In this document: positions 32,181-41,839 of the stretch, one piece after another | Layout: each line of letters begins with the position of its first letter | How positions within the stretch are numbered: position 1 is the stretch's first letter | Assembly (NCBI GenBank): GCA_040752025.1 | Contig: JBFMFR010000005.1 | Location: 1-64,000, forward strand | Length of the DNA stretch: 64,000 nt | Reading direction: 5' to 3' | From: JBFMFR01 sp040752025 | GTDB taxonomy: Bacteria > Chloroflexota > Anaerolineae > Anaerolineales > UBA4823 | Position numbers and translations under genes: made by a program | Notes under the pieces: model-generated | Told to the model about the DNA's origin: nothing | The model's database searches: none | What the model saw: only the letters and a program-made list of their open reading frames with translations

Positions 32181-34146
32181 AGTGCAGATAATAGTAGTTC
32201 AAAATACTGATCAATGACCAGATATCCAGAGCCATCGCGCCAACCAAGTAAGCGCTAAAAGCCAGTCCCTGCGAAGAACGCAGCTCTTCCTCAGAAGTTT
32301 TCTTGCCTTGCAGTTTCCTGATGATGATCTGAGGCAGGCTCCAAATCTCCAACCACCCCATGCACAGAATGATCATGGTCGCAATGATGACCGGGAAAGC
32401 ATAGCGGGCCACAGGAAGATAAGGGCGCGCCAGCACCAGCTCAACAGAACTGCGCGAAAGCGCCGCCAGCCAGCTAACAATGAAAACTAACCCCAGGATG
32501 AGCACAACCTCCCAGGGCAGGGAGCGCCACCTGCGGATAGCCCCAATCACCGCCCCACTCACCTGGAAATACACCACCCACAGCAACACGGAATACAGCC
32601 ACATACCGATCAAGGCCACGTGTCCCCAGCCAAATTGTCCCCAGAATGTATGGATGCATCGCACTAAAGACAACTTCCATAACCAGCCAGCCCCTGGCCA
32701 GTCCAAAATTGACGTGAGGAATTGAGATGGCAAGGCGTTATTCGGTAAGACCCTGGCGCCCAAATGATCCAGCCGTGGGCTGAAACGCAGCCCTGCCTGC
32801 TCGAAAGAAGCGTTTCGAATCAGATTCTTGAACGGCACGCCTCCCCACTCGCCAGTTACGCCGTTTTCATCCGTGAACACGGGCGGCTGGTCAGCCGGCC
32901 ATTCCCCCTCAACCAGCACGACGCCATCGTAGTACACCCACCTGGCTTGTTGTTGCCTCGCTTCGGGGGCCAGCAGCAGGCGAATACGATTCTCTTTTTC
33001 TGGCAGCCTCATCGTTGCCGCAAAAAACTGCGGTTCGCTCGTCAGGTTGATCCGTTTGTGCAAGGAAAAGCTGTAGGTGCTGAGCACCGGCATGTTCACT
33101 TCGACGGGGTTATCCGCCCACATCCACAGGCCCAAAGTAACCTGTTTGCCGCCGAGCGGCTGTTCCTCTCTCAAAGGGAGAAACTGAGATGCCAGTACGC
33201 TCCACATCGAGACCGCTGGCTTTTCCAGGTCCAAGCCCAGCCAATGCTCGCCCAAAACCGCCTGTTCGCCCGCCAGGCGCATCGGCTCATCTTGAGTAGT
33301 ATAGCGATGCCAGTAGGCAGCATCATCGAAGCGCAGCGCCAGCACAAGCGCGGCCACTGCGCCCACCGCAACCAACCCCCACGCCAGCGGTCGCAATTTG
33401 CCACGCAATAAGGCAAAGATTAGAAAGAATGGGAAAGCCAGCAGGCTCGGATACGCCGTATTCTTGGAAAACGCCATCAGAACAGCCGCCAGCAAAGTCC
33501 ACAGCAATTCGAGAACAGAAAAGCCGCGCTTCACCAACCGCAATCCCCCCCATAGGAAAAAGCTGGTTGCAGCGACCGCAGCCGGGTCGCCATTCACCGC
33601 GCTCATCGCGTCTGCAAACCCGGGTAATAATACGATGCCCATCGGCAGTAGCCAGCGCATCGGGTGCTTGGGGCGGAAGAGTTCTCTGGCGATCCCCCAA
33701 CTCGCCAGGACAGTGGCCAGGTATAAAACCAGCGAGACCAAGCGCGCCGTATACAATTGTGTTTCCACCGCAGCATCACCTACGAGCTTGACCGGTATGG
33801 CTGCCAGCCAATAATACAGCGGAGGCTTTTCCAGGTGCTCGTAACCTGGGATGCGCACCTGCGCCCCCGGTGAAAGGTCTGGCATATAACCCAGGTTATC
33901 GAAGAAGTGGTGAGCCACCATCGACTCGACCACTGCCCGGCTCATGACTTCGTCGTAATCCTGCTCGCCTGGTGATCTACCCAACCTGGCGGTCAGCCAG
34001 ACGCGCTCGAAATGCGTGGGCTCGTCATAGTGCTGCCAGGGAGGCATGATGAACACGTACAGCAAACCATGCGCCAAAGCCACGATCAAAATAGCCAGAA
34101 GCGAACGCAATTCTGCCCTGAGGCTGGGATCAGGTGTCTGCGCCAT
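32170..34146 (-). CDS. GT39-like membrane glycosyltransferase
   Basis: 658 residues with about eleven membrane segments. YDEPTHFER near residue 40 holds the Asp-Glu pair characteristic of the first loop of GT-C enzymes such as PMT/ArnT-like proteins, and EKPPLYYWLA is a second family motif. A large periplasmic beta-rich region is at 300-450. It probably transfers a sugar from a polyprenyl phosphate donor. It is separated from the phosphatase gene by 4 bases, within the envelope glycan block. Confidence 0.8.
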   Translation of the reverse strand: MAQTPDPSLRAELRSLLAILIVALAHGLLYVFIMPPWQHYDEPTHFERVWLTARLGRSPGEQDYDEVMSRAVVESMVAHHFFDNLGYMPDLSPGAQVRIPGYEHLEKPPLYYWLAAIPVKLVGDAAVETQLYTARLVSLVLYLATVLASWGIARELFRPKHPMRWLLPMGIVLLPGFADAMSAVNGDPAAVAATSFFLWGGLRLVKRGFSVLELLWTLLAAVLMAFSKNTAYPSLLAFPFFLIFALLRGKLRPLAWGLVAVGAVAALVLALRFDDAAYWHRYTTQDEPMRLAGEQAVLGEHWLGLDLEKPAVSMWSVLASQFLPLREEQPLGGKQVTLGLWMWADNPVEVNMPVLSTYSFSLHKRINLTSEPQFFAATMRLPEKENRIRLLLAPEARQQQARWVYYDGVVLVEGEWPADQPPVFTDENGVTGEWGGVPFKNLIRNASFEQAGLRFSPRLDHLGARVLPNNALPSQFLTSILDWPGAGWLWKLSLVRCIHTFWGQFGWGHVALIGMWLYSVLLWVVYFQVSGAVIGAIRRWRSLPWEVVLILGLVFIVSWLAALSRSSVELVLARPYLPVARYAFPVIIATMIILCMGWLEIWSLPQIIIRKLQGKKTSEEELRSSQGLAFSAYLVGAMALDIWSLISILNYYYLHFSV

Positions 34147-34150
34147 ATTC

Positions 34151-34615
34151 TTATGCCTCTCTGGCCAGCTCCTTCAAGCGGTCAAAGCCACGCCCCAGCA
34201 AATCATCGATCTCACCAGCCGTAGCCTCGAATTCGATAAATGGGCCTCCAACCGGATCAACGATATCGAACTGTTGCCCCACGATTTCGGTTAGCAAGTA
34301 TACGCGTTCGGCGTACTGCGGGAAGGCAGCTTGCAGCGCCTCCTTATGGCCAGATTCCATGGTCAGGATCAGCTTGAAATTCTCCATTATTTCAAGGTTC
34401 ACCTGCCGGGACCGATGAGCGCTCAAATCAACACCGCGGTCCCGCAAGATAGACAACGTGTTGGCATGCGCCGAGTAGCCATCTCTGGCCCACACTCCTG
34501 CGGATTGCACCCGCCAGTCAGCGATATCCCCACCCAGGCGAGCCAGGAACAGCCCCTGGGCCATCGGCGAACGACAGATATTGGCGCTGCACACAAACAA
34601 CACGGAGTGCATCAT
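34151..34615 (-). CDS. Low-molecular-weight protein-tyrosine phosphatase
   Basis: 154 residues, normal family length. The P-loop is CSANICRS with Cys9 and Arg15 (CX5R). The general acid Asp lies in DIVDPVGGP. GGAGAG precedes the start. In exopolysaccharide loci such enzymes dephosphorylate tyrosine kinases (Wzb/Wzc). No BY-kinase gene is in the window. It lies between the flippase-like and the glycosyltransferase genes. Confidence 0.9.
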   Translation of the reverse strand: MMHSVLFVCSANICRSPMAQGLFLARLGGDIADWRVQSAGVWARDGYSAHANTLSILRDRGVDLSAHRSRQVNLEIMENFKLILTMESGHKEALQAAFPQYAERVYLLTEIVGQQFDIVDPVGGPFIEFEATAGEIDDLLGRGFDRLKELAREA

Positions 34616-34622
34616 CTCTCTC

Positions 34623-35681
34623 CTATGGCTTTACTTCCATCTCTTGATGAATTCGGAATAATTTGGCCCAACCTCCTGGCGGCTTCATCAACCACAGGCC
34701 AATCAGCCCCACGAGTACTACTGGGAGAAGCAAAAGGACATGTAAAAGTATACCGTAACTGAGCGCTTCTGCCCGGCCGACTTTGAAAAAGCCCAGCGTG
34801 AGCACGCACACATATTCAAAAACACCGATTTTCCCTGGTATGGCTGGTATCGAAATACCCGCTTGCAAAGCAATCAACGTCAACAAAGCAGCCGATAAAG
34901 GCAGGTCAAAATCGAAAGCCAGCACCAACAAATGATTAATCCACAACGCCCCCGCCCAAATTAGCGCCGAACTCAAGGCGATCTTCACCAGTTCCGCCCT
35001 TTTTTGCAGTACATCCAGGCTGGACAATCCAGCCAGCAAAGCCTGCTCCACCCGGCCCCGCCAGCCTGCTGGCAGGCGCGCCGCCGCTTTCTCCAGGCGA
35101 ACCGACAGCCATTTGCGTTGGGTTGTGATCCAGAATAGCGCCACCGAGGCCAGCAAAGTGATTCCAACAAAGATATAAGCCGAGTTGCCCAACCAGCCTG
35201 GGAGCGGTATCAGGAACAACAACGTGACAAACAGCAGGGCGTATACGATCATGTCGCACACTTTTTCCACCAGGATCGTGCCCGTTACGAACATCATGCC
35301 TTGTTCCGCAGGCTGTGCCAACCAACCACCAACCATGACCACCCGGCTCACTTCACCCATCCTGGCAGGCAGCAGAAGGTTCAACATTTGACCCACAATG
35401 TGCGATCCAAATAGATACACAAAAGATACCCGCCCGCCGTACATCCCAAGTAAGACCCACCAGCGCCAGGTTTTGACCAGATTAACCCCAAAATATACAC
35501 CCAAAGCCGCTGCCACCAGCCGCCAATCCGCCCGTACAATCGCCTCCCAGGCATCTTCGAGCTGGATATGGCGCGCAGCCAGGTAGAGTGACAGGCCGCT
35601 GACCAATACCCCCAGGAATTGGCGCAAGCGTTTTTGGGTCTCGCTGGAAATAGTCAATCGTCCCAGCCGGGGTTTGCTCAT
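34623..35681 (-). CDS. Flippase-like LPG_synthase_TM family membrane protein
   Basis: 352 residues from ATG at 35681, which overlaps the stop of the upstream gene (ATGA). Eight or so membrane helices. Pattern: RADWRLVAAALGVYFGVN, GEVSRVVMVGGW and AGISIPAIPGKIGVFEY, as in the UPF0104/AglD/LPG-synthase transmembrane family (PF03706). These proteins are found beside polyprenyl-linked glycan pathways. Transport or lipid-modifying activity is not certain. Confidence 0.8.
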   Translation of the reverse strand: MSKPRLGRLTISSETQKRLRQFLGVLVSGLSLYLAARHIQLEDAWEAIVRADWRLVAAALGVYFGVNLVKTWRWWVLLGMYGGRVSFVYLFGSHIVGQMLNLLLPARMGEVSRVVMVGGWLAQPAEQGMMFVTGTILVEKVCDMIVYALLFVTLLFLIPLPGWLGNSAYIFVGITLLASVALFWITTQRKWLSVRLEKAAARLPAGWRGRVEQALLAGLSSLDVLQKRAELVKIALSSALIWAGALWINHLLVLAFDFDLPLSAALLTLIALQAGISIPAIPGKIGVFEYVCVLTLGFFKVGRAEALSYGILLHVLLLLPVVLVGLIGLWLMKPPGGWAKLFRIHQEMEVKP

Positions 35682-36652
35682 CTTTGTTCGGCAGAAAGCC
35701 CGCGTAGATCGGCTTCTACCATCAGATTGATCAACTGTTCGAAAGTCAGGTCTGGCTTCCAACCCAACTCCCGCCGTGCTTTGGTTGAGTCCGCCACCAA
35801 CTGGACGGTTTCGCTGGGACGGACGTAACTTTCATCCACCATCACGTAATCGCGGTAGTCCATGCCCAGGAAAGCGAAAGCCAATTCACACAATTCGCGC
35901 ACCGAATGGGTCTCTCCTGTGCCCACCACGTAATCGCCAGGGCTCTTCTGTTGCAGCATCAGCCACATCGCCCGCACGTAATCGCCGGCGAAGCCCCAAT
36001 CTCGCCGGGCATCCAGGTTGCCCAGGCGCAGTTCATGCTCCAGGCCCAGCTTGATTTGAGCTGCCCGGCGTGTGATCTTGCGCGTGACGAAACGCAGGTC
36101 CCTTCGTGGGCTTTCGTGGTTGAACAGGATCCCCGCAGCCGTGAACAGCCCATAATGCTGGCGATAGCGCATCGTTGTCCAATGAGCGTACAACTTTGCA
36201 ATCCCGTACGGATTCCGGGGATGAAATGGTGTTGTCTCGCTTTGGGGCGCTTCCACAGGCTCCCCGAACAATTCGCTGGAAGACGCCTGGTAGAAACGGG
36301 AGTTCGGGCAGACCAGGCGCATACCTTCCAGCAGGCGCGCCACCCCCAGCCCGGCCACATCCCCTACCATAACCGCATCGTTCCAGGATGCCACCGGCGA
36401 AGATGGAGCTGCCAGGTTGTAGATTTCATCCGGGCGATGTTCTTCCAGGCAATCGATCAGATCCTGCTGGTCGCCTAGTTCGCCCTTCACCAGAGTGATG
36501 CGCTCCAACACATGCCGGATGTTCTCCAAAGAGGTATCGATGGACTTCGGTATCCAACCGATTACCTGGTAACCCTGGTGCACTAGCAATTCAGCCAGGT
36601 ATGAACCATCCTGGCCGTCTACACCCAGGATCAACGCCCTCGCCGCGACCAA
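35678..36652 (-). CDS. GDP-mannose 4,6-dehydratase-like SDR
   Basis: 324 residues from TTG at 36652, with GGAGGG seven bases upstream. Cofactor loop GVDGQDGSYLAELL, active-site Ser in SSSELFG, Tyr and Lys in YGIAKLYAHW, and the family motif NHESPRRD with the following FVTRKITR. It is shorter than the next gene, to which it is a clear paralog. Either a dehydratase of related specificity or the following reductase/epimerase step, such as RmD or GMER-like. It starts 3 bases after the stop of gmd. Confidence 0.85.
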   Translation of the reverse strand: MVAARALILGVDGQDGSYLAELLVHQGYQVIGWIPKSIDTSLENIRHVLERITLVKGELGDQQDLIDCLEEHRPDEIYNLAAPSSPVASWNDAVMVGDVAGLGVARLLEGMRLVCPNSRFYQASSSELFGEPVEAPQSETTPFHPRNPYGIAKLYAHWTTMRYRQHYGLFTAAGILFNHESPRRDLRFVTRKITRRAAQIKLGLEHELRLGNLDARRDWGFAGDYVRAMWLMLQQKSPGDYVVGTGETHSVRELCELAFAFLGMDYRDYVMVDESYVRPSETVQLVADSTKARRELGWKPDLTFEQLINLMVEADLRGLSAEQR

Positions 36653-36655
36653 CGA

Positions 36656-37723
36656 TTATCCCTCCATGCTGGAAATTTGATCTTCCCAGCGATGCCATTT
36701 GCCGTGATGTTTTTCCAGGATGCGCCGCCCCTCGCCCGGGGTCTCCAACCCTGCCAGTTCCATATCCGCATCCACCATAATCCGCACGAGATCGCGGAAA
36801 AACACGCGTGGCTCCCAACCCAACTCCTGCCGGGCTTTGGTCGGATCGGCTAACAGGTAATCCACTTCAGTCGGGCGGAAATAACGCGGGTCGATCTTGA
36901 CGTAATCATGCCAGTCCAGACCAACATAACCGAAGGCCTCATCCAGGAACTCGCGTACGGAATGCGCCTCGCCCGTGCCGATCACAAAATCCCCAGGGCG
37001 GTCATGCTGCAGCAATTTCCACATCGCAGCAATGTAGTCTGGCGCGTATCCCCAGTCGCGCCTGGCATCCAGGTTGCCCAGGTACAACGCTTTTTGCTTT
37101 CCTGCTACAATAGCCGCCAGGGCGCGGGTGATCTTGCGCGTCACAAAAGTTTCACCGCGCCTGGGGGACTCGTGGTTGAATAGAATGCCATTACAGGCGA
37201 ATAAATTATAGCCTTCGCGGTAATTACGTGTTACCCAATAAGCATAAACCTTGGCCGCGGCGTACGGGCTCTGCGGTTGGAAAACCGTTGTTTCGCTCTG
37301 TGGAGGAGCTGCGCTGCCGAACATTTCGCTCGAGGAAGCCTGGTAAAAACGCGTATTGAAACCACTTTTACGAATAGCCTCTAAAATACGGATCGTTCCC
37401 AGGCCAGTGATATCCCCTGTATATTCCGGTAAATCGAAACTCACCCGCACATGGCTCTGCGCCGCCAGGTGATAGACCTCATCCGGCCGGATATTGTAGA
37501 TCAAATCCACCAGGTTACCGGTATTGGATAGATCGCCGTAGTGCAAATACAACTGCACCTGATCGCCATTATGCGGATCACGATAAATATGATCGATGCG
37601 GTTTGTATTGAACGTGCTTGCACGCCGGATCAACCCGTGGACCTCATAGCCTTTAGCCAACAACAACTCAGCCAGATAAGAACCATCCTGGCCGGTGATT
37701 CCTGTAATCAACGCCTTCTTCAT
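36656..37723 (-). CDS. gmd: GDP-mannose 4,6-dehydratase
   Basis: 355 residues, full length. TGITGQDGSYLAELLL, HLAAQSHVRVSF, SSSEMFG (Ser/Glu), YAAAKVYAYW (Tyr/Lys) and NHESPRRGETFVTRKITR are diagnostic for GMD. It makes GDP-4-keto-6-deoxymannose, precursor of GDP-fucose, GDP-rhamnose or perosamine. The order NusG-like, gmd, gmd-like, flippase-like, phosphatase and GT39 suggests a deoxysugar-containing envelope glycan. Confidence 0.93.
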   Translation of the reverse strand: MKKALITGITGQDGSYLAELLLAKGYEVHGLIRRASTFNTNRIDHIYRDPHNGDQVQLYLHYGDLSNTGNLVDLIYNIRPDEVYHLAAQSHVRVSFDLPEYTGDITGLGTIRILEAIRKSGFNTRFYQASSSEMFGSAAPPQSETTVFQPQSPYAAAKVYAYWVTRNYREGYNLFACNGILFNHESPRRGETFVTRKITRALAAIVAGKQKALYLGNLDARRDWGYAPDYIAAMWKLLQHDRPGDFVIGTGEAHSVREFLDEAFGYVGLDWHDYVKIDPRYFRPTEVDYLLADPTKARQELGWEPRVFFRDLVRIMVDADMELAGLETPGEGRRILEKHHGKWHRWEDQISSMEG

Positions 37724-37747
37724 TCTGTAATCCTTCTATAATCTTGA

Positions 37748-38263
37748 TTATTTTTTCTTCTTGCGCTCGATCTGCCCGGCGCTCAGAACTACGGGCACCT
37801 GTCGGCGGCTACCTAATAGTTCTAGCAAAACGCGCACGCGTTCGGTTCCCGGTAAACGTACGTCAAAAATTGCTTCAAAACCCTGGAATGGTCCCGCACT
37901 GATTTTCACAGTTTGACCTTGTTCCAGACCATCGAATACCTCGCCGCCCGCCGCATTGATCTCCTCGACGCGCTTCTGGATCGCGTGCACCAGGTTATCG
38001 GGCACCACCGCCGGTTCACCCCCAAAAGAGACCAATCCCATGGTGTGAGGCATCCATTGGAAGGTAGATTGGCCGATTTCATCCAGATCAGCGCGCACGA
38101 ATAAATACCCGGGGAAGTAAGGGATCAACTTCCGAGATCGCGGGTTCACCGGTTGTACGCGCAGGCGCGGGTAAAAGGTCTCGAATCCCTGGCTGTGAAT
38201 CTGGCGCCACACAGCATCTTCCTTGCGGGGCTTACTGCGTAACGCAAACCACTGGCTGGCCAT
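37748..38263 (-). CDS. NusG/RfaH-like transcription antiterminator
   Basis: 171 residues. The NGN domain (1-110) begins WFALRSKPRKEDAVWRQIHS and has YPRLRVQP and PYFPGYLFVR; a KOW domain follows (GQTVKISAGPFQGFEAIFD). Being the first gene of the glycan block, it is most likely an RfaH/UpxY/LoaP-like operon-specific antiterminator rather than housekeeping NusG. The tail is four Lys. Confidence 0.9.
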   Translation of the reverse strand: MASQWFALRSKPRKEDAVWRQIHSQGFETFYPRLRVQPVNPRSRKLIPYFPGYLFVRADLDEIGQSTFQWMPHTMGLVSFGGEPAVVPDNLVHAIQKRVEEINAAGGEVFDGLEQGQTVKISAGPFQGFEAIFDVRLPGTERVRVLLELLGSRRQVPVVLSAGQIERKKKK

Positions 38264-38298
38264 TAGAACAAACTCCCATACATACTCACAAACATGAA

Positions 38299-38304
38299 AT
38301 TATA
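38299..38304 (-). promoter_or_regulatory. -10 box of the NusG-like/gmd unit
   Basis: TATAAT on the minus strand, 35 bases before the start codon. TTGACC is present only 12 bases further upstream, which is too close to be a standard -35. Confidence 0.45.
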
Positions 38305-38318
38305 CCCTATCCAACCGG

Positions 38319-39077
38319 TCAAGCCACGTCCATCCCAAATAAATGCGACAGAAGGCGATGCCAGAGCCAAAAAGGCGGCAGCAGCAGCAGGTGTATCAAC
38401 ACCCCGATACCAAACACCACTGCAACCGCCTGCAATCCTCGATTCAACCACGGAGCCAGGTTAGCCAGCAGCCAGGGGCCCGCTCCGGCCACGATGCTCA
38501 CCGCCACCAGCAAACCGGCCGCCAGCCCTAACGGAAGCCACGACCGCCGGTCCGACTCTGAGGGCATCATCGTGCTGCTGACTGCCACAGTCAGGTAGAA
38601 CCACAGCCAAAAATCCGGGCGATTGTAAATGCTCGCCAGAGCCTGTCGCCAGGCAGGCAGGCCCGTTGTCGCCACCAGGTCCCAGGCCGCGACCAACCCC
38701 AGCCGCGTCACACCTGCATAGGCTACGAAAGCCCCCCCCGTAAGCAAAGGCGCCACGCCAATCAGCGCATCACGCCCCCAATCTGTAGCCGCCGTCTCCA
38801 CAAAACCCAGTTGCAGCCGTCCATTTCCCAATGGCTGCGGAAGCAAAGAGAAACGCCCGGTGCGCACCCCCATCAAGCGCGCCGCCAGGTAATGGCTGCC
38901 CTCGTGCAGCAACACACCAGGGAAAAACAACAGCGAGAAGAGCGCCAGGGAGATATCAGAACGGCGTGTCAGTAATAGCAAAACCGCCTGGATCTCGCGA
39001 TGCAGGTTACGCTGTAAGATGAGCAGCGGCCCCAGCAAAAGCAAGAGCCAGATCAGGCCGTCTAAATTGGCTGGCAT
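38319..39077 (-). CDS. M50-like membrane zinc metalloprotease
   Basis: 252 residues with six or seven membrane segments. HEGSHYLAARLMG (HExxH at 58-62) in a helix following VLL is the zinc-binding motif of the M50/site-2-protease or DUF3267 type. A second conserved Asp or NPDG-like motif is not clear. It starts 16 bases after tpiA and ends the gap-pgk-kinase-tpiA run, so it may be part of the same transcript. Confidence 0.7.
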   Translation of the reverse strand: MPANLDGLIWLLLLLGPLLILQRNLHREIQAVLLLLTRRSDISLALFSLLFFPGVLLHEGSHYLAARLMGVRTGRFSLLPQPLGNGRLQLGFVETAATDWGRDALIGVAPLLTGGAFVAYAGVTRLGLVAAWDLVATTGLPAWRQALASIYNRPDFWLWFYLTVAVSSTMMPSESDRRSWLPLGLAAGLLVAVSIVAGAGPWLLANLAPWLNRGLQAVAVVFGIGVLIHLLLLPPFWLWHRLLSHLFGMDVA

Positions 39078-39093
39078 ACCTGCGCGCCGGATG

Positions 39094-39855
39094 CTATCGC
39101 GCCGCCGCCTGTGCGATCTGGGTGAAATCCGCTACTTTCAGGCTGGCGCCGCCAACCAGGGCGCCATCGATCTCCGTCTCCGCGAAGAACTCTGCCGCAT
39201 TGCTGCCGGTTACAGAACCGCCATACAGAACGCGCACCGACTGGGCGAAAGCCTCGCCAAACAATTCTGCCAGGCTGGGACGAATTACATCGGCAACGAC
39301 AGCCACCGCGCCTGCTGCAGTTGAAGGCCGGCCTGTGCCAATCGCCCACACTGGTTCATAGGCGATCACCAGAGATTTGGCCCCGCCCGGGTCGGCAATC
39401 CCTGCCAAACCCTGGCGGACCTGCCGGCTGACGACTTCCGCCGTTCGCCCGGCCTCGTTCTCCTCCAGAGTCTCACCGACACACACAATCGGCACCAGGT
39501 TGTGCGCGAATGCCGCCTGCACTTTACGATTTACGTTTTCATCGCTTTCACCGAAGTACTTGCGGCGCTCCGAATGTCCCAGGATCACGTAATGGCACAG
39601 TTCTGCCACCATCGTAGGGGCGATCTCACCCGTGAATGCTCCCGACAATTCCCAGTGCATGTTTTGCGCCCCCAGTCCGATGTCCGTTCCTTCCAACAAT
39701 GCGCCCACAGCCAGCAAAGTTGTAAACGGCGGGCATATCACCTTTTCGATTCCAGCTACAGCCTGTAAGCCAGGCACCAGTTCAGATACCAGGTGGCGGG
39801 CCTCCGCCACAGTTTTGAACATTTTCCAGTTTCCAGCAACAAATGGTGTTCGCAT
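39094..39855 (-). CDS. tpiA: Triosephosphate isomerase
   Basis: 253 residues. GNWKM (Asn9, Lys11), the catalytic His in VILGHSERR, the catalytic Glu in AYEPVWAIGTG and the phosphate-binding LYGGSV are all present. It interconverts DHAP and glyceraldehyde 3-phosphate. The gene starts 6 bases after the stop of the Ser/Thr kinase gene and GAGGAC precedes the ATG. Confidence 0.95.
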   Translation of the reverse strand: MRTPFVAGNWKMFKTVAEARHLVSELVPGLQAVAGIEKVICPPFTTLLAVGALLEGTDIGLGAQNMHWELSGAFTGEIAPTMVAELCHYVILGHSERRKYFGESDENVNRKVQAAFAHNLVPIVCVGETLEENEAGRTAEVVSRQVRQGLAGIADPGGAKSLVIAYEPVWAIGTGRPSTAAGAVAVVADVIRPSLAELFGEAFAQSVRVLYGGSVTGSNAAEFFAETEIDGALVGGASLKVADFTQIAQAAAR

Positions 39856-39861
39856 ATGTCC

Positions 39862-41751
39862 TCATTTCGAAATTTCATTCAATAGATACTCTGCTACGAG
39901 GCGTATCCATTGTGGGGTAAGCACATCTTCTTCCAGGCTCGTCAGCAAGGGCTTTGCCGAATCTTTATCGCCCTCATACATATGAATCTCAGCCTGCAAC
40001 AGCTTCGTTTCGGGGGGGGGATCTCCATGATCCAAAATCCTTTGCACGATAGCCTGAGCGCCTGAAACATCGCCCTGGTAGAGCATATACCGGGCGTTCA
40101 GGATCTCTTGAGAGGCTCCATGCAAGAGGCCAAGCACCTCGGCATCGACCAGGTCAGTGACAGGCACTTCTGCGGAAGCCAGGTACAGCGCTTGCATGAA
40201 GTTTTCCATCATCTCGTTTGGCGCTGGCTCGGGAGTGTACTGGATCGCCTGCGCAAAGGCATCCGCCGCCAGCACCCAGCGCTGGCGCGCCAGGAAGAAT
40301 TCACCCGCCCGATTATAAAACGCCGGGTTATTTTCCCCTGCCAGTTGCTTGGCCAGGCTAAATTCAACTTCAGCCTCATCATTCATCCCAGCGTCCAGAT
40401 AAGCAGCCGCCAGCGCCAGATGGGCGAGGGCGCTATTCGGCTCTGCGGTCACTCGCCGGACGGCCATATCCAAGTTGTTCACCAGCGTCGGCCTGACTCC
40501 CGGCTGGCGGGTTTGTGGCGGAACGTGTGTCGGCGGCAACGCGGGCGTCAGCTTCGGCTTTGCCGGAAGTGTAACTGTAGCATCCGCCTGGGCAACAACA
40601 GGCGTGTCGGTTCGTTCGGCCACAGCCTGTCGCCTCTGCCTTTGGAGCGCCACCAATACAAAGAAAACACACAGGCATATCATCGCCAGCAAACCGAAGG
40701 CGAAGATCCAGTTTCGCCAGGATTTCTTACCGCCTTTTTCCTTCGCCGTTTCAGGCTCTGCGGGCTGCACCTGGCCAGGAAGAACCCCGCTCGATCCTTC
40801 CGGAATCTCATCCGCTGGGACTTGCAGAGTCTCCGCTCCCTTGGCTGCAACCCCGGCCGCTGGCGCAGCTTCCTGCACCGCGGCGCTCTCAGCTACTGCT
40901 TCAGCTTCCACAGGCGCAACCGCCTGCCCGGACCAGGCGCGCTTCCAGGCCTCGATCATCGAAACCACGTCTGGGAAACGGTCTTCCCTTTCCTTAGCCA
41001 GAGCTTTCAACAAAACCCGTTCCACTGCTTCGGGGATTTCGGGCTTGATGTTGCGTGGCAGAGGTAGCGGGGCATAGATATGGTCATGGATGATCGAATA
41101 AGGCGTATCTGCGCTGTACGGGACTCGCCCAACCAGCAGCTCGTATAACAGGACACCGAACGAATAGATATCGGTGCCGCCATCCAGGTTGCGCGCCCCC
41201 TTGGCCTGTTCGGGAGAAATATACTGAGGCGTTCCCAGCATAACATCCGAAGAAATCGTTGATTCGCCGGCCTGGGCCATGCGCGCCAGCCCAAAATCCG
41301 CCAGGTAGATGCGCCCATCTTTTGCCAGGAGGACGTTCGATGGCTTGACATCCCGGTGCAGCACCCCCTGCTGGTGAGCATATTCCAGGGCTGCGCCCAC
41401 GCTCTCCACGATCTTCATCATCTCATCATGAGCCAGGTCTCCCTGGCTCAAGCGTGCTTTGAGCGTTTCGCCTTCGATAAACTTCATCACCAGGTAGGGC
41501 CGCCCCTCATGCTCGGCGTAATCGTATATTGGCACAATGTTGGGGTGTTCCAGGCGCGCCACCACCTGCGCCTCTCGTTGAAAACGAGTCAAGAAGTTCG
41601 CTTCCTGGGTGAAAGCCGGGTGCAACGCCTTGATCGCCACGTAACGATCCAAGGCAGCGTGATATGCTTTGAAAACTGTCGCCATCCCCCCCTGGCCCAG
41701 TTGCTCGATCAGGCGATAAGGCCCAACACTTTCACCTTCTGTAAATGGCAT
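39862..41751 (-). CDS. Transmembrane Ser/Thr protein kinase with C-terminal TPR-like sensor
   Basis: 629 residues from ATG at 41751 (MPFTEGES), with GGAGAG upstream. Hanks-type kinase, residues 8-275: Gly loop LGQGGMATVF, Lys in VAIKAL, HRDVKPSNVLL and DFGLAR. A Pro/Ala/Glu-rich linker follows, then one membrane helix near 348-371. The outside region (400-629) is helical with TPR-like repeats (AHLALAAAYLDAGMNDEAEV, AGEFFLARQRWVLAADAFAQ). Unusually, it is between pgk and tpiA, so a role in the control of carbon metabolism is inferred. Confidence 0.88.
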   Translation of the reverse strand: MPFTEGESVGPYRLIEQLGQGGMATVFKAYHAALDRYVAIKALHPAFTQEANFLTRFQREAQVVARLEHPNIVPIYDYAEHEGRPYLVMKFIEGETLKARLSQGDLAHDEMMKIVESVGAALEYAHQQGVLHRDVKPSNVLLAKDGRIYLADFGLARMAQAGESTISSDVMLGTPQYISPEQAKGARNLDGGTDIYSFGVLLYELLVGRVPYSADTPYSIIHDHIYAPLPLPRNIKPEIPEAVERVLLKALAKEREDRFPDVVSMIEAWKRAWSGQAVAPVEAEAVAESAAVQEAAPAAGVAAKGAETLQVPADEIPEGSSGVLPGQVQPAEPETAKEKGGKKSWRNWIFAFGLLAMICLCVFFVLVALQRQRRQAVAERTDTPVVAQADATVTLPAKPKLTPALPPTHVPPQTRQPGVRPTLVNNLDMAVRRVTAEPNSALAHLALAAAYLDAGMNDEAEVEFSLAKQLAGENNPAFYNRAGEFFLARQRWVLAADAFAQAIQYTPEPAPNEMMENFMQALYLASAEVPVTDLVDAEVLGLLHGASQEILNARYMLYQGDVSGAQAIVQRILDHGDPPPETKLLQAEIHMYEGDKDSAKPLLTSLEEDVLTPQWIRLVAEYLLNEISK

Positions 41752-41795
41752 AACTCTCTCCTGGTGTACCCCTACCGGCGCTTGTATTAACAGAA

Positions 41796-41831
41796 GTGAG
41801 GGATGCACCTGTCTGCGGCTGCATCCCTCAC
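41796..41831 (-). terminator. Hairpin after pgk
   Basis: 12-bp perfect arms at 41796-41807 and 41820-41831, just behind the pgk stop and before the kinase gene. No strong T-run; partial termination or processing is likely. Confidence 0.65.
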
Positions 41832-41839
41832 CATCATCA

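Noticed and set aside
37738..37751. ATAATC/GATTAT palindrome before gmd as operator
   Set aside because: Short AT-rich, overlaps the end of the NusG-like gene; chance occurrence is likely.
38319..39077. Assigning the HEGSH protein to SpoIVFB/RseP
   Set aside because: Only the HExxH motif is clear; no PDZ domain and no NPDG-like motif seen.
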